Assembly: GCF_015645385.1 (NCBI RefSeq)
Contig: NZ_JADOET010000005.1
Coordinates: 124,001 to 188,000, forward strand
Direction: 5' to 3'
DNA length: 64,000 nt
Origin: Winogradskyella marina
GTDB taxonomy: Bacteria > Bacteroidota > Bacteroidia > Flavobacteriales > Flavobacteriaceae
Below the pieces are notes generated by a model. That model was not told the origin of the DNA. It ran no database searches and was given only the letters and a program-made list of their open reading frames with translations. How positions within the stretch are numbered: the first letter of the stretch is position 1; each line of letters begins with the position of its first letter. Both the position numbers and the translations under genes were made by a program. Below are positions 43,211 through 53,803 of the stretch, piece after piece.

Positions 43211-45001
43211 TTATGATGTAAAATTAATTAATTCTTGTCGGTAAGCCGTTAATAATTTTGATTTTGAAATAAAACCAATATAGATACCGTTTCTTACTAC
43301 AGGTAAATTCCAAGCACTACTATCTTGAAACTTTTTCATAATTACAGTCATATTATCTTTTTCAATGTCAATGATTGCAGGTGGTTTTTGCATCACTTCA
43401 ATCGCAAATATGTCATCGTATAATTTTTGATCAAACATAATTGGTCTAATATCATCCAATAAAATAACGCCTTTTAAAGTATTGTCTTCTTCGTCTATAA
43501 CCGGAAAAATATTTCGATTAGATTTAATAACCGCTTTTTTTATGATGTCTCCTAATGTCATATTTGTGGTTACATGGATGAAATTAGTTTCAATAACTTT
43601 TTTTGTATCCATTAAAATTAAAACAGCTTGATCTTTATCGTGTGTAATTAATTCACCCTTACGAGCTAATTCCATAGTGTAAACGGAATGTGGAACATAG
43701 AGTTTTGTAATACTAAATGCGATTGCAGCAGTAATCATTAATGGTATAAATAAATCATAACCACCTGTAAGTTCAGCAATTAAAAAGATAGCTGTTAATG
43801 GAGCATGTAAAACTCCTGCTAATAAACCTGCCATACCAACAAGCGTAAAATTACTTTCGGAAACAGGTGTACTAAATAAGCCACAATTGTTAATGATTTT
43901 AGCAATGCAATTACCCATAATACTTCCCATAAAAAGGGTAGGTCCAAAAATTCCACCAACACCTCCTGCTCCAAAAGTTAAAGCACTAGCAATTATTTTG
44001 AAAAATACGAGTCCAGCTAAAAGAGCAATAACAATCCATATATTAGACACATCTAAATTTAGAAAATTATTAACTAGTGCTTTTTCAGGATTCCCAACAA
44101 TAAGGCTATTCATAACATCAAAGCCTTCACCATAAAGCGGTGGAATAAAATAAATTAGGATGCCAATTGCAATACCACCAACCAGAAGTTTTTTAATTGG
44201 AGAGTTTAGTTGGTCAAAACGTTTTTGAATTCTCTGGTAGACTTCTGTAAAATAAATAGATATAAAGGCAGCACAGACTCCTAAAAACGCATAAAATGGG
44301 ACATCAGAAATCATAAATTTATCTTCAATCCTAAAAGGCAATAACACATCATTTCCAGAAAAAAAATAGGATGTAATAATTGCAGAAAGGGATGCTAACA
44401 ATAAAGGCAGCATAGAGGCAATTGTTAAGTCTAAGCTAAAGACTTCAATTGCAAAAATGATCGCGGCAATTGGTGCTTTAAAAATGGAAGACAATGCTCC
44501 TGCCGCTGCGCAACAAATTAGCAAGGTTTTCGTTTTTTGGTTCATCCTAAAAAGCCGAGCAATGTTGGAGCCAATTGCAGCTCCTGTTGCAACAGCAGGT
44601 CCTTCTAATCCTACTGAACCTCCAAAACCTACCGTTATCGGAGCTGTAAGAATAGAGCCGAACATTTGATAGCGTTTTATGATGCCTTTACGTTTAGAAA
44701 TAGCGTGTAATGTTGAAGGAATACCATGGCTAACCTTTTCTCTAACCACATATTTTATGATTAAATACGCAAGAGTCAATCCAATTATAGGAAACAAAAA
44801 GTAAAATGCTTGGTGGTAATACTGAACTAATCTACCCTCTAATAAAAGTTGAATATAATGCGTTAAATTTTTAAGAACAACAGCACCAATACCAGATGTA
44901 AACCCAATTAAAATACTTAATAGATATACAAATTGCTTATGTGAGATGTGTTTAGCTCGCCATATCAATAATCTTTTAAATACAGGACGTTTACTTTGCA
45001 T
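43211..45001 (-). CDS. ClC-family chloride channel/antiporter with CBS pair (copy 2)
   Basis: 596 residues, same build as the copy 67 bp downstream and many shared stretches (for example DSSAWNLPVV and SKSKLLTAYR at the C-terminus). Here the filter reads GFGGSVGLEGPAVATGAAIG with the gating Glu intact. ALTFGAGGVGGIFGPTLFMG and GMAGLLAGVLHAPLTAIFLI are typical. The two arose by tandem duplication and may differ in mechanism. Confidence 0.9.
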   Translation of the reverse strand: MQSKRPVFKRLLIWRAKHISHKQFVYLLSILIGFTSGIGAVVLKNLTHYIQLLLEGRLVQYYHQAFYFLFPIIGLTLAYLIIKYVVREKVSHGIPSTLHAISKRKGIIKRYQMFGSILTAPITVGFGGSVGLEGPAVATGAAIGSNIARLFRMNQKTKTLLICCAAAGALSSIFKAPIAAIIFAIEVFSLDLTIASMLPLLLASLSAIITSYFFSGNDVLLPFRIEDKFMISDVPFYAFLGVCAAFISIYFTEVYQRIQKRFDQLNSPIKKLLVGGIAIGILIYFIPPLYGEGFDVMNSLIVGNPEKALVNNFLNLDVSNIWIVIALLAGLVFFKIIASALTFGAGGVGGIFGPTLFMGSIMGNCIAKIINNCGLFSTPVSESNFTLVGMAGLLAGVLHAPLTAIFLIAELTGGYDLFIPLMITAAIAFSITKLYVPHSVYTMELARKGELITHDKDQAVLILMDTKKVIETNFIHVTTNMTLGDIIKKAVIKSNRNIFPVIDEEDNTLKGVILLDDIRPIMFDQKLYDDIFAIEVMQKPPAIIDIEKDNMTVIMKKFQDSSAWNLPVVRNGIYIGFISKSKLLTAYRQELINFTS

Positions 45002-45011
45002 AAAATTAATC

Positions 45012-45040
45012 TATAAAAAATCCTGCAAGAAGCAGGATTT
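45012..45040 (-). terminator. Terminator of aspS
   Basis: AAATCCTGC-5-GCAGGATTT followed by T residues on the minus transcript. Its stem CCTGC/GCAGG is close to that of the repeat family at 21784. Confidence 0.8.
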
Positions 45041-45046
45041 AATATT

Positions 45047-46801
45047 TTATGATTTTAAATTCAGTTTTAAACTCAACTCTTTTAGTTGCTCATCATCAAT
45101 TGGTGCAGGTGCATCAATCATAACGTCACGACCTGAATTGTTTTTAGGGAACGCAATAAAATCTCTAATGGTTTCTTGGCCTCCTAAAATGGCTACCAAT
45201 CGGTCTAAACCAAAAGCTAATCCGCCGTGTGGTGGTGCGCCATATTCAAAAGCATCCATTAAGAAGCCGAATTGAGCTCTAGCATCTTCATCAGAGAATC
45301 CTAAATGTTTCAACATTATGGCTTGTGTGGCTTTATCATGAATTCTAATAGATCCACCTCCAATTTCGTTACCATTTAATACTAAATCGTATGCATTGGC
45401 TTTAACATCTCCAGGATTGGTATCTAATAATTCTAACTGTCCTGGTTTTGGCGAGGTGAATGGATGGTGCATCGCATGGTAATGACCTGTTTCTTCATCT
45501 AGTTCTAATAATGGGAAATCAATTACCCAAAGTGGTGCAAATACTTTTGGGTCTCTTAAGCCCAATCGTGTTGCTAATTCCATACGTAAAGCACTTAATT
45601 GTGCTCTTACTTTATTGGTTTCACCGGATAATACACAAACTAAATCACCAGGTTTAGCTCCAGTAACTTCTGCCCATTTTGCTAAATCATCTTGATCATA
45701 AAACTTATCTACAGACGATTTAAAACTACCATCGTCATTACAACGTGAATAAATCATGCCTAAAGCACCAACTTGCGGACGCTTTACCCAATCAATTAAT
45801 TTGTCTATTTCTTTTCTAGTATAACTGTTTCCACCAGGAACTGCAATACCAACCACTAGTTCAGCGTTATTAAAAACACCAAAGTCTTTGTGTTGTGTGA
45901 CGGCATTAAGTTCACCAAATTCCATTCCGAATCTAATGTCTGGTTTGTCGTTTCCGTACAAACGCATGGCATCATCATAAAGCATTCTTGGGAATTTTTC
46001 AATCTCAACACCATTCACTTCTTTCAGTAAATGACGTGTTAAGCCTTCAAAAACATTAAGAATATCTTCTTGTTCTACAAACGCCATTTCACAATCTATT
46101 TGTGTGAATTCTGGTTGTCTGTCTGCACGTAAATCTTCGTCTCTAAAACACTTTACAATCTGAAAATATTTATCCATGCCACCAACCATCAATAATTGCT
46201 TGAAGGTTTGAGGTGATTGTGGTAAGGCATAAAATTGACCTTCATTCATACGAGAAGGCACTACAAAATCTCTGGCTCCTTCTGGAGTAGATTTAATTAA
46301 GTATGGTGTTTCAACTTCAATAAATCCATCGTTAGACAAATAGTTTCTTACAGCTTGCGTAACTTTTGATCTAAAAATTAAGCTGTTTTTTACTGGGTTA
46401 CGACGTATATCGATGTAACGATATTTCATACGTAAATCATCTCCACCATCTGTTTTATCTTCGATAGTAAAAGGTGGTACTAACGAGCTGTTTAAAATTG
46501 TTAATTCTGAAACGACAACTTCAATATCACCTGTTGGAATATTAGGGTTTTTTGAAGCACGTTCTGTAACGTTTCCTTTAACTTGAATAACAAATTCGCG
46601 TCCCAATTTTGAAGCCTTTTCCATAATGGCTTTTGGTGTGCGTTCTTCATCAAAATATAACTGTGTAATACCATAACGATCGCGAAGATCTATGTATATC
46701 ATAAACCCTTTATCGCGAACACCTTGAACCCATCCGGAAAGTGTAACTTCTGTATTGCTGTGTGATGCTCTTAACTCACCACAATTGTGACTTCTGTACA
46801 T
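45047..46801 (-). CDS. aspS: Aspartyl-tRNA synthetase
   Basis: 584 residues, bacterial-type class II synthetase. N-terminal OB fold ([20 protein letters not shown]), motif 2 around [19 protein letters not shown], an inserted GAD domain and motif 3 [16 protein letters not shown]. Complete and ordinary. Confidence 0.96.
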   Translation of the reverse strand: MYRSHNCGELRASHSNTEVTLSGWVQGVRDKGFMIYIDLRDRYGITQLYFDEERTPKAIMEKASKLGREFVIQVKGNVTERASKNPNIPTGDIEVVVSELTILNSSLVPPFTIEDKTDGGDDLRMKYRYIDIRRNPVKNSLIFRSKVTQAVRNYLSNDGFIEVETPYLIKSTPEGARDFVVPSRMNEGQFYALPQSPQTFKQLLMVGGMDKYFQIVKCFRDEDLRADRQPEFTQIDCEMAFVEQEDILNVFEGLTRHLLKEVNGVEIEKFPRMLYDDAMRLYGNDKPDIRFGMEFGELNAVTQHKDFGVFNNAELVVGIAVPGGNSYTRKEIDKLIDWVKRPQVGALGMIYSRCNDDGSFKSSVDKFYDQDDLAKWAEVTGAKPGDLVCVLSGETNKVRAQLSALRMELATRLGLRDPKVFAPLWVIDFPLLELDEETGHYHAMHHPFTSPKPGQLELLDTNPGDVKANAYDLVLNGNEIGGGSIRIHDKATQAIMLKHLGFSDEDARAQFGFLMDAFEYGAPPHGGLAFGLDRLVAILGGQETIRDFIAFPKNNSGRDVMIDAPAPIDDEQLKELSLKLNLKS

Positions 46802-46826
46802 AGATTTTTATTAGAATTGCAAAAGT

Positions 46827-46857
46827 AAAAAATCCGAAGTAAAGACTTCGGATTTTT
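46827..46857 (-). terminator. Terminator of the RND efflux operon
   Basis: AAAATCCGAAGT-AAAG-ACTTCGGATTTT with extra T residues on both sides; 20 bp past the permease stop. Confidence 0.85.
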
Positions 46858-46878
46858 CTATTTAAATAATATTTTCAG

Positions 46879-49800
46879 TTAATTATCAATGGCAGGCTGA
46901 GATGAACCTTCAATTTGCGTATGTTGTTCAACCTCAGAAATTCGTAGGGGTTCAGAGGTGAATTTTCGTCTTCCCCACATTTTTAGTTTTACACTTAAGA
47001 AGAATAAAATAGGTACTACAATCAGCGTTAAGAATGTTGCTACAAGTAAACCGTAAATAACAGTCCAAGCTAATGGTCCCCAAAATACCACATTATCACC
47101 TCCCATATAAATATTGGCATCAAAATCTGCAAAGAGCGTAAAGAAGTTGATATTTAAACCAATAGCTAAAGGAATTAAGCCTAAAATAGTTGTAATTGCT
47201 GTTAATAGAACAGGTCTTAAACGCGCTTTTCCGGCTTTAACGATGCTTTCAAAAAGGTCCTCGGTTGTTAAATAATCATTCTCACCAAGATCTAATTCAT
47301 TTTTCTTTCTGTCAATTAATAGTTGTGCATAATCTAAAAGTACAACACCATTATTCACTACAATTCCGGCTAATGAAATAATACCGACCATAGTCATCAT
47401 AATTACGAATGCACTTCCTGAAATCACAATACCTCCAAAGACTCCTATAAAACTTAAGAAAATGGCAATCATAATAATGGTTGGCTTCGAGATGGAGTTA
47501 AATTGAAATATTAAAATGAAGAATATTAATCCAAGACCCGTGAAAAATGCTCCCATTAAAAAGGCCATTTGTTTATTTTGCTCTTCAATCTGACCTGTAT
47601 AATCGATATGAATATCATCGGACAAACCTTTGTAACTTTTCATCTCATTTTGTATCTGAGTGACAATAGCACCTGCATCTGTATAGCCAGGTGATAATGC
47701 TGAATACACCGTAACGACACGTTTAGTGTCCTTGTGTTTTATAGCACTAAATCCAGAGTTGTTTTTCTGTTTCGCAACTGTAGATAATGGAATTTCCTTA
47801 ATCTGACCAGTATTATCTCTAAAGGTAATGTTTTGATTAAACAGCGCACTTTTATCGTAACGATTGGCTTCATTAAAACGAACGTATATATCAAAATCGT
47901 CACCGTCTTCTTTATAAATTCCGGCTTTAGATCCAAATATTGAATTACGTAACTGATCTCCAATTTGTTTGGCAGAAACACCTAATTCTCCTGCTTTTTT
48001 ACGATCAATCTCAACTAACATGGTTGGTTTGTCTTTATTGACATCGATTTTGAGCTCATCAATTCCTGCAATATTTTTAGAATTTATAAACGCACGCATT
48101 TGTTCGGCAGTTGCAATTAACTCATTATAATCATTTCCATCGATTTCAATATTTATTGGCGAACCTGCAGGTGGTCCATCGGCATTTTTTTCAACGGAAA
48201 TTAAAACACCTGGATAAATACCAACTAATGCTTCTTGTACTTTTTGACGCAAGAGTTCGCTATCTTCTCCACGACGGAATTTATATTCGCGCATCGATGC
48301 TGTAATTTTAGCTTTATGTGGCATTTCTGCACCAGAACCCATATCAGTTTGAGGGTTTCCTGCACCTTCACCAACTTGAGAAACGGCACTTTCTACCAGA
48401 AAGTTTCTACCATTATCCATATACTTATTAGCGTTAATAACATCGTAAACACGTTTTTCAATTTGCTTAGTTATGGTATTGGTTTTCTCAATCGCAGTAC
48501 CTTGTGGATATTCTATATAGACAATAATTTGATTCGGTTTGTTATCTGGAAAAAACTCTACATTCGTTCGTTGTGTGGCTAATGAAATTCCAAAGGCTAT
48601 AAAAGCAGCAATTAATAATAAAAATGTTCCACCACTTAAAAAATATGGTCGTTTTTTTGAAAGTGCTCTTCGTAATTGACGTTCGTACCAGTTTTCAAGT
48701 CTAACCAATGCTTTAGTTTGAAAACTGTTGGCCCATCCTCTGATGAAAAAACGGTATGCCCAAAGCATAATTGCTGTAAAAACCATAATAGTTCCCATAC
48801 CACGGTAAGGTCCTCCAATAATGAGAATTAATATACCGAAACTGGCAACAATGATAGTGACTTTAATAATTTGTTTTAAAGGCATATCCTTATCTTCAGT
48901 GGTCATATAACGCGATACTAATACTGAATTAAAAAATATAGCAACCGCTAAAGATGAGCCTAATACAATGGATAATGTTATTGGTAAAATTTTCATGAAC
49001 TCTCCCATTATGCCTGGCCAAAGTCCTAAAGGAATAAAGGCTGCAACCGTTGTTGCTGTAGAAATAATGATAGGAAAGGCGATTTCTCCAATTCCTTTTT
49101 TAGCCGCTTCAATGCGACTCATGCCTTCATCTTCCATTAAACGATAGACGTTTTCAACCACCACAATACCATTATCTACCAACATACCAAGTCCCATAAT
49201 AAGTCCAAAAAGCACCATGGTATTTAAACTATATCCAATCATACCTAAAATCATTAGCGACATAAACATAGACATTGGGATAGCGAACCCAACAAATAGG
49301 GCGTTTTTAAATCCTAAAAAGAACATTAAAACGGTTACAACCAAAATAACACCAAAGATGATGTTGTTGACTAAGTCATCAACCTGTCCGATAGTAACTG
49401 ATGATTGATCGTTTGTGATACTTACTTCTAAATCTTGTGGGAACTCATTTTCAATGGCATCTTGCACAATGACTTGTATTTGCTCAGAAGCAGCAACCAT
49501 GTTTTTACCAGCACGTTTCTTAACGTCTAGCATCACTACAGGTTTACCAGATTTTCTTGCAAATGTTGTATGGTCCTCTTCTTTAAAAGACACCGAAGCA
49601 ACATCTCTTAAATATATAGGATTGTTGTTATCCGATTTCACTACAAAATTTTCGAGTTCAGATGGTTTTTCAATTTCTCCTATAATTCTTATCGTACGTC
49701 GTTGTCCACTTGCTTTTAAGTTTCCGGCAGATTGTGTAACATTTCCATTACTAATAGCACCAAGAATATCATTAAATGTCACCTTTGCTGCCATCATTTT

Positions 49801-50421
49801 ATAGATGTCTACTGCAACTTCTACTTCTTTTTCTTGAGCACCACGAATATCTGCTTTTTTAATTTCTTGTAAATCTTCTATTTCATCCTGAAGATACTCA
49901 GCATAGTCCTTTAGTTTTTCAATAGGATAATCACCAGAGATATTAATGTTTAAGATTGGCATTTCTTCAGAAAGGCTCAACTCAAAAACATCTGGCTCTA
50001 CTTTAGCTCCGTTAAATGTTGGCCAATCTTCGCCAGCTGTTTCAGAATCAATTTCGTCTTTAACCTTTTGCTTGGCTTGTTCTACAGAAATATTTTCATC
50101 AAATTCTATGATAACCATAGAATAATCTTCTTGAGACGTTGAGGTGATTTCTACAACATTACTAACGGTTTTTAGTTTGTCTTCAACAGGATCTGTGATA
50201 AGTTTTTCAATATCTTCAGCTGTGTTCCCAGGGTAGATAGTGCTGACGTATATTTTAGTCTCATTGACCTCTGGAAAAGATTCTCTAGGCATGTCGAAAA
50301 ATGCAGAAATTCCCAAATAGAAAAAGACAGCAATAAGGACATACATGGTGGTTTTATTGTTAATTGCCCATGATGACCATGCAAATTCCTTTTCGGTATT
50401 TTTTTTGTTAGTATTAGTCAT
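46879..50421 (-). CDS. RND efflux transporter permease
   Basis: 1180 residues, inner-membrane proton-driven pump of the AcrB/MdtF-CusA group. NNKTTMYVLIAVFFYLGISA starts the first helix; GLGMLVDNGIVVVENVYRLM is the helix 4 region and SLAGIVVNNGVVLLDYAQLL helix 10. Longer than AcrB (about 1050) with an acidic insertion in the second half. Last gene of the operon after tetR, tolC and the adaptor. Substrate unknown; the sequence lacks an obvious Cu/Ag methionine ladder. Confidence 0.92.
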   Translation of the reverse strand: MTNTNKKNTEKEFAWSSWAINNKTTMYVLIAVFFYLGISAFFDMPRESFPEVNETKIYVSTIYPGNTAEDIEKLITDPVEDKLKTVSNVVEITSTSQEDYSMVIIEFDENISVEQAKQKVKDEIDSETAGEDWPTFNGAKVEPDVFELSLSEEMPILNINISGDYPIEKLKDYAEYLQDEIEDLQEIKKADIRGAQEKEVEVAVDIYKMMAAKVTFNDILGAISNGNVTQSAGNLKASGQRRTIRIIGEIEKPSELENFVVKSDNNNPIYLRDVASVSFKEEDHTTFARKSGKPVVMLDVKKRAGKNMVAASEQIQVIVQDAIENEFPQDLEVSITNDQSSVTIGQVDDLVNNIIFGVILVVTVLMFFLGFKNALFVGFAIPMSMFMSLMILGMIGYSLNTMVLFGLIMGLGMLVDNGIVVVENVYRLMEDEGMSRIEAAKKGIGEIAFPIIISTATTVAAFIPLGLWPGIMGEFMKILPITLSIVLGSSLAVAIFFNSVLVSRYMTTEDKDMPLKQIIKVTIIVASFGILILIIGGPYRGMGTIMVFTAIMLWAYRFFIRGWANSFQTKALVRLENWYERQLRRALSKKRPYFLSGGTFLLLIAAFIAFGISLATQRTNVEFFPDNKPNQIIVYIEYPQGTAIEKTNTITKQIEKRVYDVINANKYMDNGRNFLVESAVSQVGEGAGNPQTDMGSGAEMPHKAKITASMREYKFRRGEDSELLRQKVQEALVGIYPGVLISVEKNADGPPAGSPINIEIDGNDYNELIATAEQMRAFINSKNIAGIDELKIDVNKDKPTMLVEIDRKKAGELGVSAKQIGDQLRNSIFGSKAGIYKEDGDDFDIYVRFNEANRYDKSALFNQNITFRDNTGQIKEIPLSTVAKQKNNSGFSAIKHKDTKRVVTVYSALSPGYTDAGAIVTQIQNEMKSYKGLSDDIHIDYTGQIEEQNKQMAFLMGAFFTGLGLIFFILIFQFNSISKPTIIMIAIFLSFIGVFGGIVISGSAFVIMMTMVGIISLAGIVVNNGVVLLDYAQLLIDRKKNELDLGENDYLTTEDLFESIVKAGKARLRPVLLTAITTILGLIPLAIGLNINFFTLFADFDANIYMGGDNVVFWGPLAWTVIYGLLVATFLTLIVVPILFFLSVKLKMWGRRKFTSEPLRISEVEQHTQIEGSSQPAIDN

Positions 50422-50506
50422 TAGATGTTAGTCTTTAGTCGTTAGATAAAAGTTGTTTCGCTTTAATCTTTAGAATTGTTGGTTGCTATTTAATATACTA
50501 GAAGCA

Positions 50507-51682
50507 TTATTCTTCTATCTGTAAAACTTCAACAGATTGTCCGTCTCTTACACTTCTTGCTCCTTCTTTGATTATTTCGGCTCCATCTTCAAGTCCTTTT
50601 AAGACTTCAATAATATCATCTTGGGTTTTTCCAGTTTCAATAATAATACGCTTTGCTGTTCCTATATTGTTATTGTTTCTTTCTACGACAACATAGACAT
50701 ATTGTTCGCCTTCTGAATTTTCTGAAACGACACTTTGCGGAATTAATATGGCACTTTCGCTTGTGTAATCATTGATTTTTAAACGCGCAGATAAGTTTGG
50801 TTTAATTGTTTTGTCTGCATTTGGAATGCCAACTTCAACTTTAAAAGTTCGGTTTGCTGGATTTATAAAATCTCCAGCCTGACGAATTTTAGTTTCTAAT
50901 GTTTTTCCTAAAACAGGAATATTTACACTTACATGTTTTCCTTTGGTAACATCGGAAACGTAACGCTCTGGTACTTCTGTTTCAATATACATATTGTCTA
51001 AATTTACAATACGCATTAATGGTGATTGACCTGCAGCAACAACACTTCCTTGTTCTGTAATAATATCGTCGATAGTTCCAGAAAAAGGTGCTTTTACTGT
51101 GGTTTTAGCAATTTGTTGCTGTAATTGATTTACGGCTTCTTCTTGCGACTCATAAGTAGATTTTGATTGTAAAAATTGAATTTCACTACCAATATTCTGT
51201 TCCCAAAGACGTTGTTGACGCTCGTATGTGGTTTTAGCTAATTCTGCCTGAATTTTTAATTGTGCCAATTGTTGACTTAAGCCACCATCATCAATCTTGG
51301 CGAGTGTTTGCCCTTTAGAAACTTTCTGGCCTTCCTTAACAAATACTTGGGTTAAAATGCCGTTGTATTCTGGTGTAATGGTTAAAAGATCTTTAGTTGT
51401 AACATTTCCTTGTAGTTCTAATACGTGATTAAAAACTTCAGTTTTAGCTTTAAAAGATGTAATCAATGGTACATGTTTTACGGTATCTAAGGTTTGTATT
51501 TTTTCATCTAAGCGCTTTATTTTGTCGTTAATGGCTTGTTGTTCTGCAACAAGTTCTCCTCGTTTTACTCTTATGGTTTCAAGGTTGCCATTTTCTATGA
51601 CGCTTTCTACAGAATTCTTCTTTTCGCCTGAGCACGAAACCGTAAAAATTGCTATGATTAATAGTGGAAATATATATTTCAT
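50507..51682 (-). CDS. RND efflux periplasmic adaptor (membrane fusion lipoprotein)
   Basis: 391 residues. Lipoprotein signal IFTVSCSG, a coiled-coil stretch (about 32-70), lipoyl-like halves (GILTQVFVKEGQKVSKGQTL and FSGTIDDIITEQGSVVAAGQ) around an alpha-hairpin, and beta-barrel and membrane-proximal domains. Bridges the permease and the TolC-type channel encoded on either side. Confidence 0.92.
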   Translation of the reverse strand: MKYIFPLLIIAIFTVSCSGEKKNSVESVIENGNLETIRVKRGELVAEQQAINDKIKRLDEKIQTLDTVKHVPLITSFKAKTEVFNHVLELQGNVTTKDLLTITPEYNGILTQVFVKEGQKVSKGQTLAKIDDGGLSQQLAQLKIQAELAKTTYERQQRLWEQNIGSEIQFLQSKSTYESQEEAVNQLQQQIAKTTVKAPFSGTIDDIITEQGSVVAAGQSPLMRIVNLDNMYIETEVPERYVSDVTKGKHVSVNIPVLGKTLETKIRQAGDFINPANRTFKVEVGIPNADKTIKPNLSARLKINDYTSESAILIPQSVVSENSEGEQYVYVVVERNNNNIGTAKRIIIETGKTQDDIIEVLKGLEDGAEIIKEGARSVRDGQSVEVLQIEE

Positions 51683-51698
51683 TTTTAATAGTGATTTA

Positions 51699-53045
51699 TT
51701 AATTATTGATTGGTGTATTTAAAACGGTTTCTAATGCAGCTTTAGAGTTGACGACATCTAACATGGCTTGTAGTAACTCTTGTTGTGCAGTATATAATTG
51801 TGTTTGTGCTTGTCTGAGTTCAAAACTAGAGCCAATACCTTCAAAAAATTTGGTTTGGTTTTTAGTTTCAATACGTTCGGCTAAGGCGAGGTTTTGTTTT
51901 TTATTTTCGTAATCCTCAATGGCAAACTGATAGTCATTTTTAGCAGAAGCGATTTCTAGTTTTATGCGCTGTTCTGTTTCTGTTAATTCTGTTTTAGCTT
52001 TTTCTAAATTAATCTTAGCACGCTGTGTGGATGCATTTCGCATGCCTGAGCTAAAAATTGGGATATTTAGGCTAATGCCAAACACAGAGGACCCAAACCA
52101 GTCTTGACTTTTCTTTGTAAACGTAAATTCATCTGCATATGCAGAATAGCCACCATTTATAAATGCGTTTAAGGTTGGTAATGCTTTGCTTTTTTCAAGT
52201 TTTAACAATAATTCTTTAGAGGTTTTATCGTTTTTAGCGATTAAGTAATCTATGGTGCTTTCTGGATTATTTTCAGATTCTAACATGGATAAAGTGATGT
52301 TTTGATCTGTCAATGTTTCTAAATTATCCTTTAACACTATAGCATTGTAAATATCTAAACCTAAAGTGATATTCAACATTTGATAAGCCAACGTTTTTAG
52401 TCTTTGAACATTATTTAAATTACTTTTTACTCCAGATAACGTAATTTGTAGTTGCTCAACACTTTCTTCTTCACCTAACCCATTTTCGTAAATTTTTTGA
52501 GTTTCAAAGAGGTTTTTATCAAGTACTTCAATGTTTCGTTCAAAGATTTTAATACTTTCTTCTGCTAATAGAACATTCCCGTAAGCTTCAATTACTGCTT
52601 TTCTGATTTCTAAGTCGGTTTTTACTTTCGCGTTTTTCGAGATTTCTAAAAATACTTTAGCAGATTGTAAACCTACAATATAAGAGCCGTCGAATATCTT
52701 TTGATTTAGGGTCGCAAAGCCAGTCATGCTTTGTTTAGTTCCAAAAATGATTTCTGAAAATTCGCCAGGTTGACCACCAAAAAACTCAGCAGGAATCACT
52801 TGAACCTGTTGTTTTAAGTTGTTCTGGTAATCTAAACTAGCACTAATTTGAGGTAATCCGGTCGCTGTTGTTTCCCATTTTTGCTGTTCAGCAGCTTCAA
52901 TATCGCGAGTAGCATTTATGGCAGTTCTATTGTGTTCCAAAGCATAGTCAATAGCTTCTTCTAGCGAAAGACTTATAGGTTGTTCTTGTGAAAAGCCTAT
53001 TTGAAAAATAATAAAACCTATTAATAATGGAATTGCTTTTTTCAT
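51699..53045 (-). CDS. TolC-family outer-membrane efflux protein
   Basis: 448 residues. Signal peptide (FIIFQIGFSQ), then two OEP repeats rich in long helices (LSLEEAIDYALEHNRTAINA; ELRQAQTQLYTAQQELLQAM). Forms the exit duct of the RND pump. 3 bp after the TetR gene and 16 bp before the adaptor gene, so clearly one operon. Confidence 0.92.
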   Translation of the reverse strand: MKKAIPLLIGFIIFQIGFSQEQPISLSLEEAIDYALEHNRTAINATRDIEAAEQQKWETTATGLPQISASLDYQNNLKQQVQVIPAEFFGGQPGEFSEIIFGTKQSMTGFATLNQKIFDGSYIVGLQSAKVFLEISKNAKVKTDLEIRKAVIEAYGNVLLAEESIKIFERNIEVLDKNLFETQKIYENGLGEEESVEQLQITLSGVKSNLNNVQRLKTLAYQMLNITLGLDIYNAIVLKDNLETLTDQNITLSMLESENNPESTIDYLIAKNDKTSKELLLKLEKSKALPTLNAFINGGYSAYADEFTFTKKSQDWFGSSVFGISLNIPIFSSGMRNASTQRAKINLEKAKTELTETEQRIKLEIASAKNDYQFAIEDYENKKQNLALAERIETKNQTKFFEGIGSSFELRQAQTQLYTAQQELLQAMLDVVNSKAALETVLNTPINN

Positions 53046-53048
53046 AGG

Positions 53049-53651
53049 TTATTTTAGATTGGTATTAAGTTGTTTAAGTGTTTTTAGCCCTTCTGAAGAA
53101 CAGATGCCTCTTAAATGGTATTCTATATAATTATTCATTAACATGGACATTGAGAAATTTTCAAGCGGAAAAACATCCTGATCTTTTAAGGAGACCATAC
53201 TATTAAAATAGAGTCGTGCTATAAAATCGATGTCAATAGAGCTTCTATAAAGGTTTTTTGCAACTCCGCGTTCTAAATTTTGAGTTACACAACCTATCAT
53301 TTTGTCAAATTGCATACGTTTTAATGTACTGTAAATTTTTGGGTAATATTTTTGAAGCTGATATTGAGGTGATGATTTTTCATCTTTTAAATGGATTAAT
53401 ACAAACTTTTTGATTTCATAAATCTCCTCAATTGGGTTTTTGTCTGACTCGCAAATACAATCAATGCCATAAGAAATACGTTCAAAAACACGCATTACAG
53501 TAGCCTCAACGAGTTTAGTTTTATTCTTAAAATGCTGATAAATGGTTTTTTTAGAAATACCCATTTCATTAGCAATATCATCCATGGTAACGCTCTTAAA
53601 CCCTAAGTTTAAGAACATGTCAGATGATTTTATTATGATTTTGTCTTTCAT
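53049..53651 (-). CDS. TetR/AcrR-family repressor of the RND operon
   Basis: The frame opens at 53696, but I prefer the ATG at 53651 (KDKIIIKSSDMFLNLGFKSV), which gives the usual TetR N-terminus and 200 residues. The helix-turn-helix is VTMDDIANEMGISKKTIYQHF minus its last residue. The rest is the ligand domain, with no telling motif. First gene of the efflux operon and likely its repressor; inducer unknown. Confidence 0.87.
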   Translation of the reverse strand: MKDKIIIKSSDMFLNLGFKSVTMDDIANEMGISKKTIYQHFKNKTKLVEATVMRVFERISYGIDCICESDKNPIEEIYEIKKFVLIHLKDEKSSPQYQLQKYYPKIYSTLKRMQFDKMIGCVTQNLERGVAKNLYRSSIDIDFIARLYFNSMVSLKDQDVFPLENFSMSMLMNNYIEYHLRGICSSEGLKTLKQLNTNLK

Positions 53652-53791
53652 TTTTTGGTATTTCGCAATATGGTAATCTATATTATGATCGCGCAAAATT
53701 ACGCCAGGAAACTTTAAAAACCAAAAAAGTTTCCAAAGTTTTATAGGTTTTTTAACAGGCTTAACATTAGCTTAAAATATGTTTAAAACAT

Positions 53792-53799
53792 TATTTTTG
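53792..53799 (+). promoter_or_regulatory. -7 element right before the polyprenyl synthase start
   Basis: TATTTTTG fits TAnnTTTG and ends only 4 bp before the ATG, so transcription would start at or next to the start codon. Confidence 0.45.
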
Positions 53800-53803
53800 C
53801 CTT

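Noticed and set aside
46879-50421. Copper/silver (CusA-type) efflux pump
   Set aside because: No clear methionine relay was recognised and the adaptor and regulator are generic, so a substrate class is not assigned.
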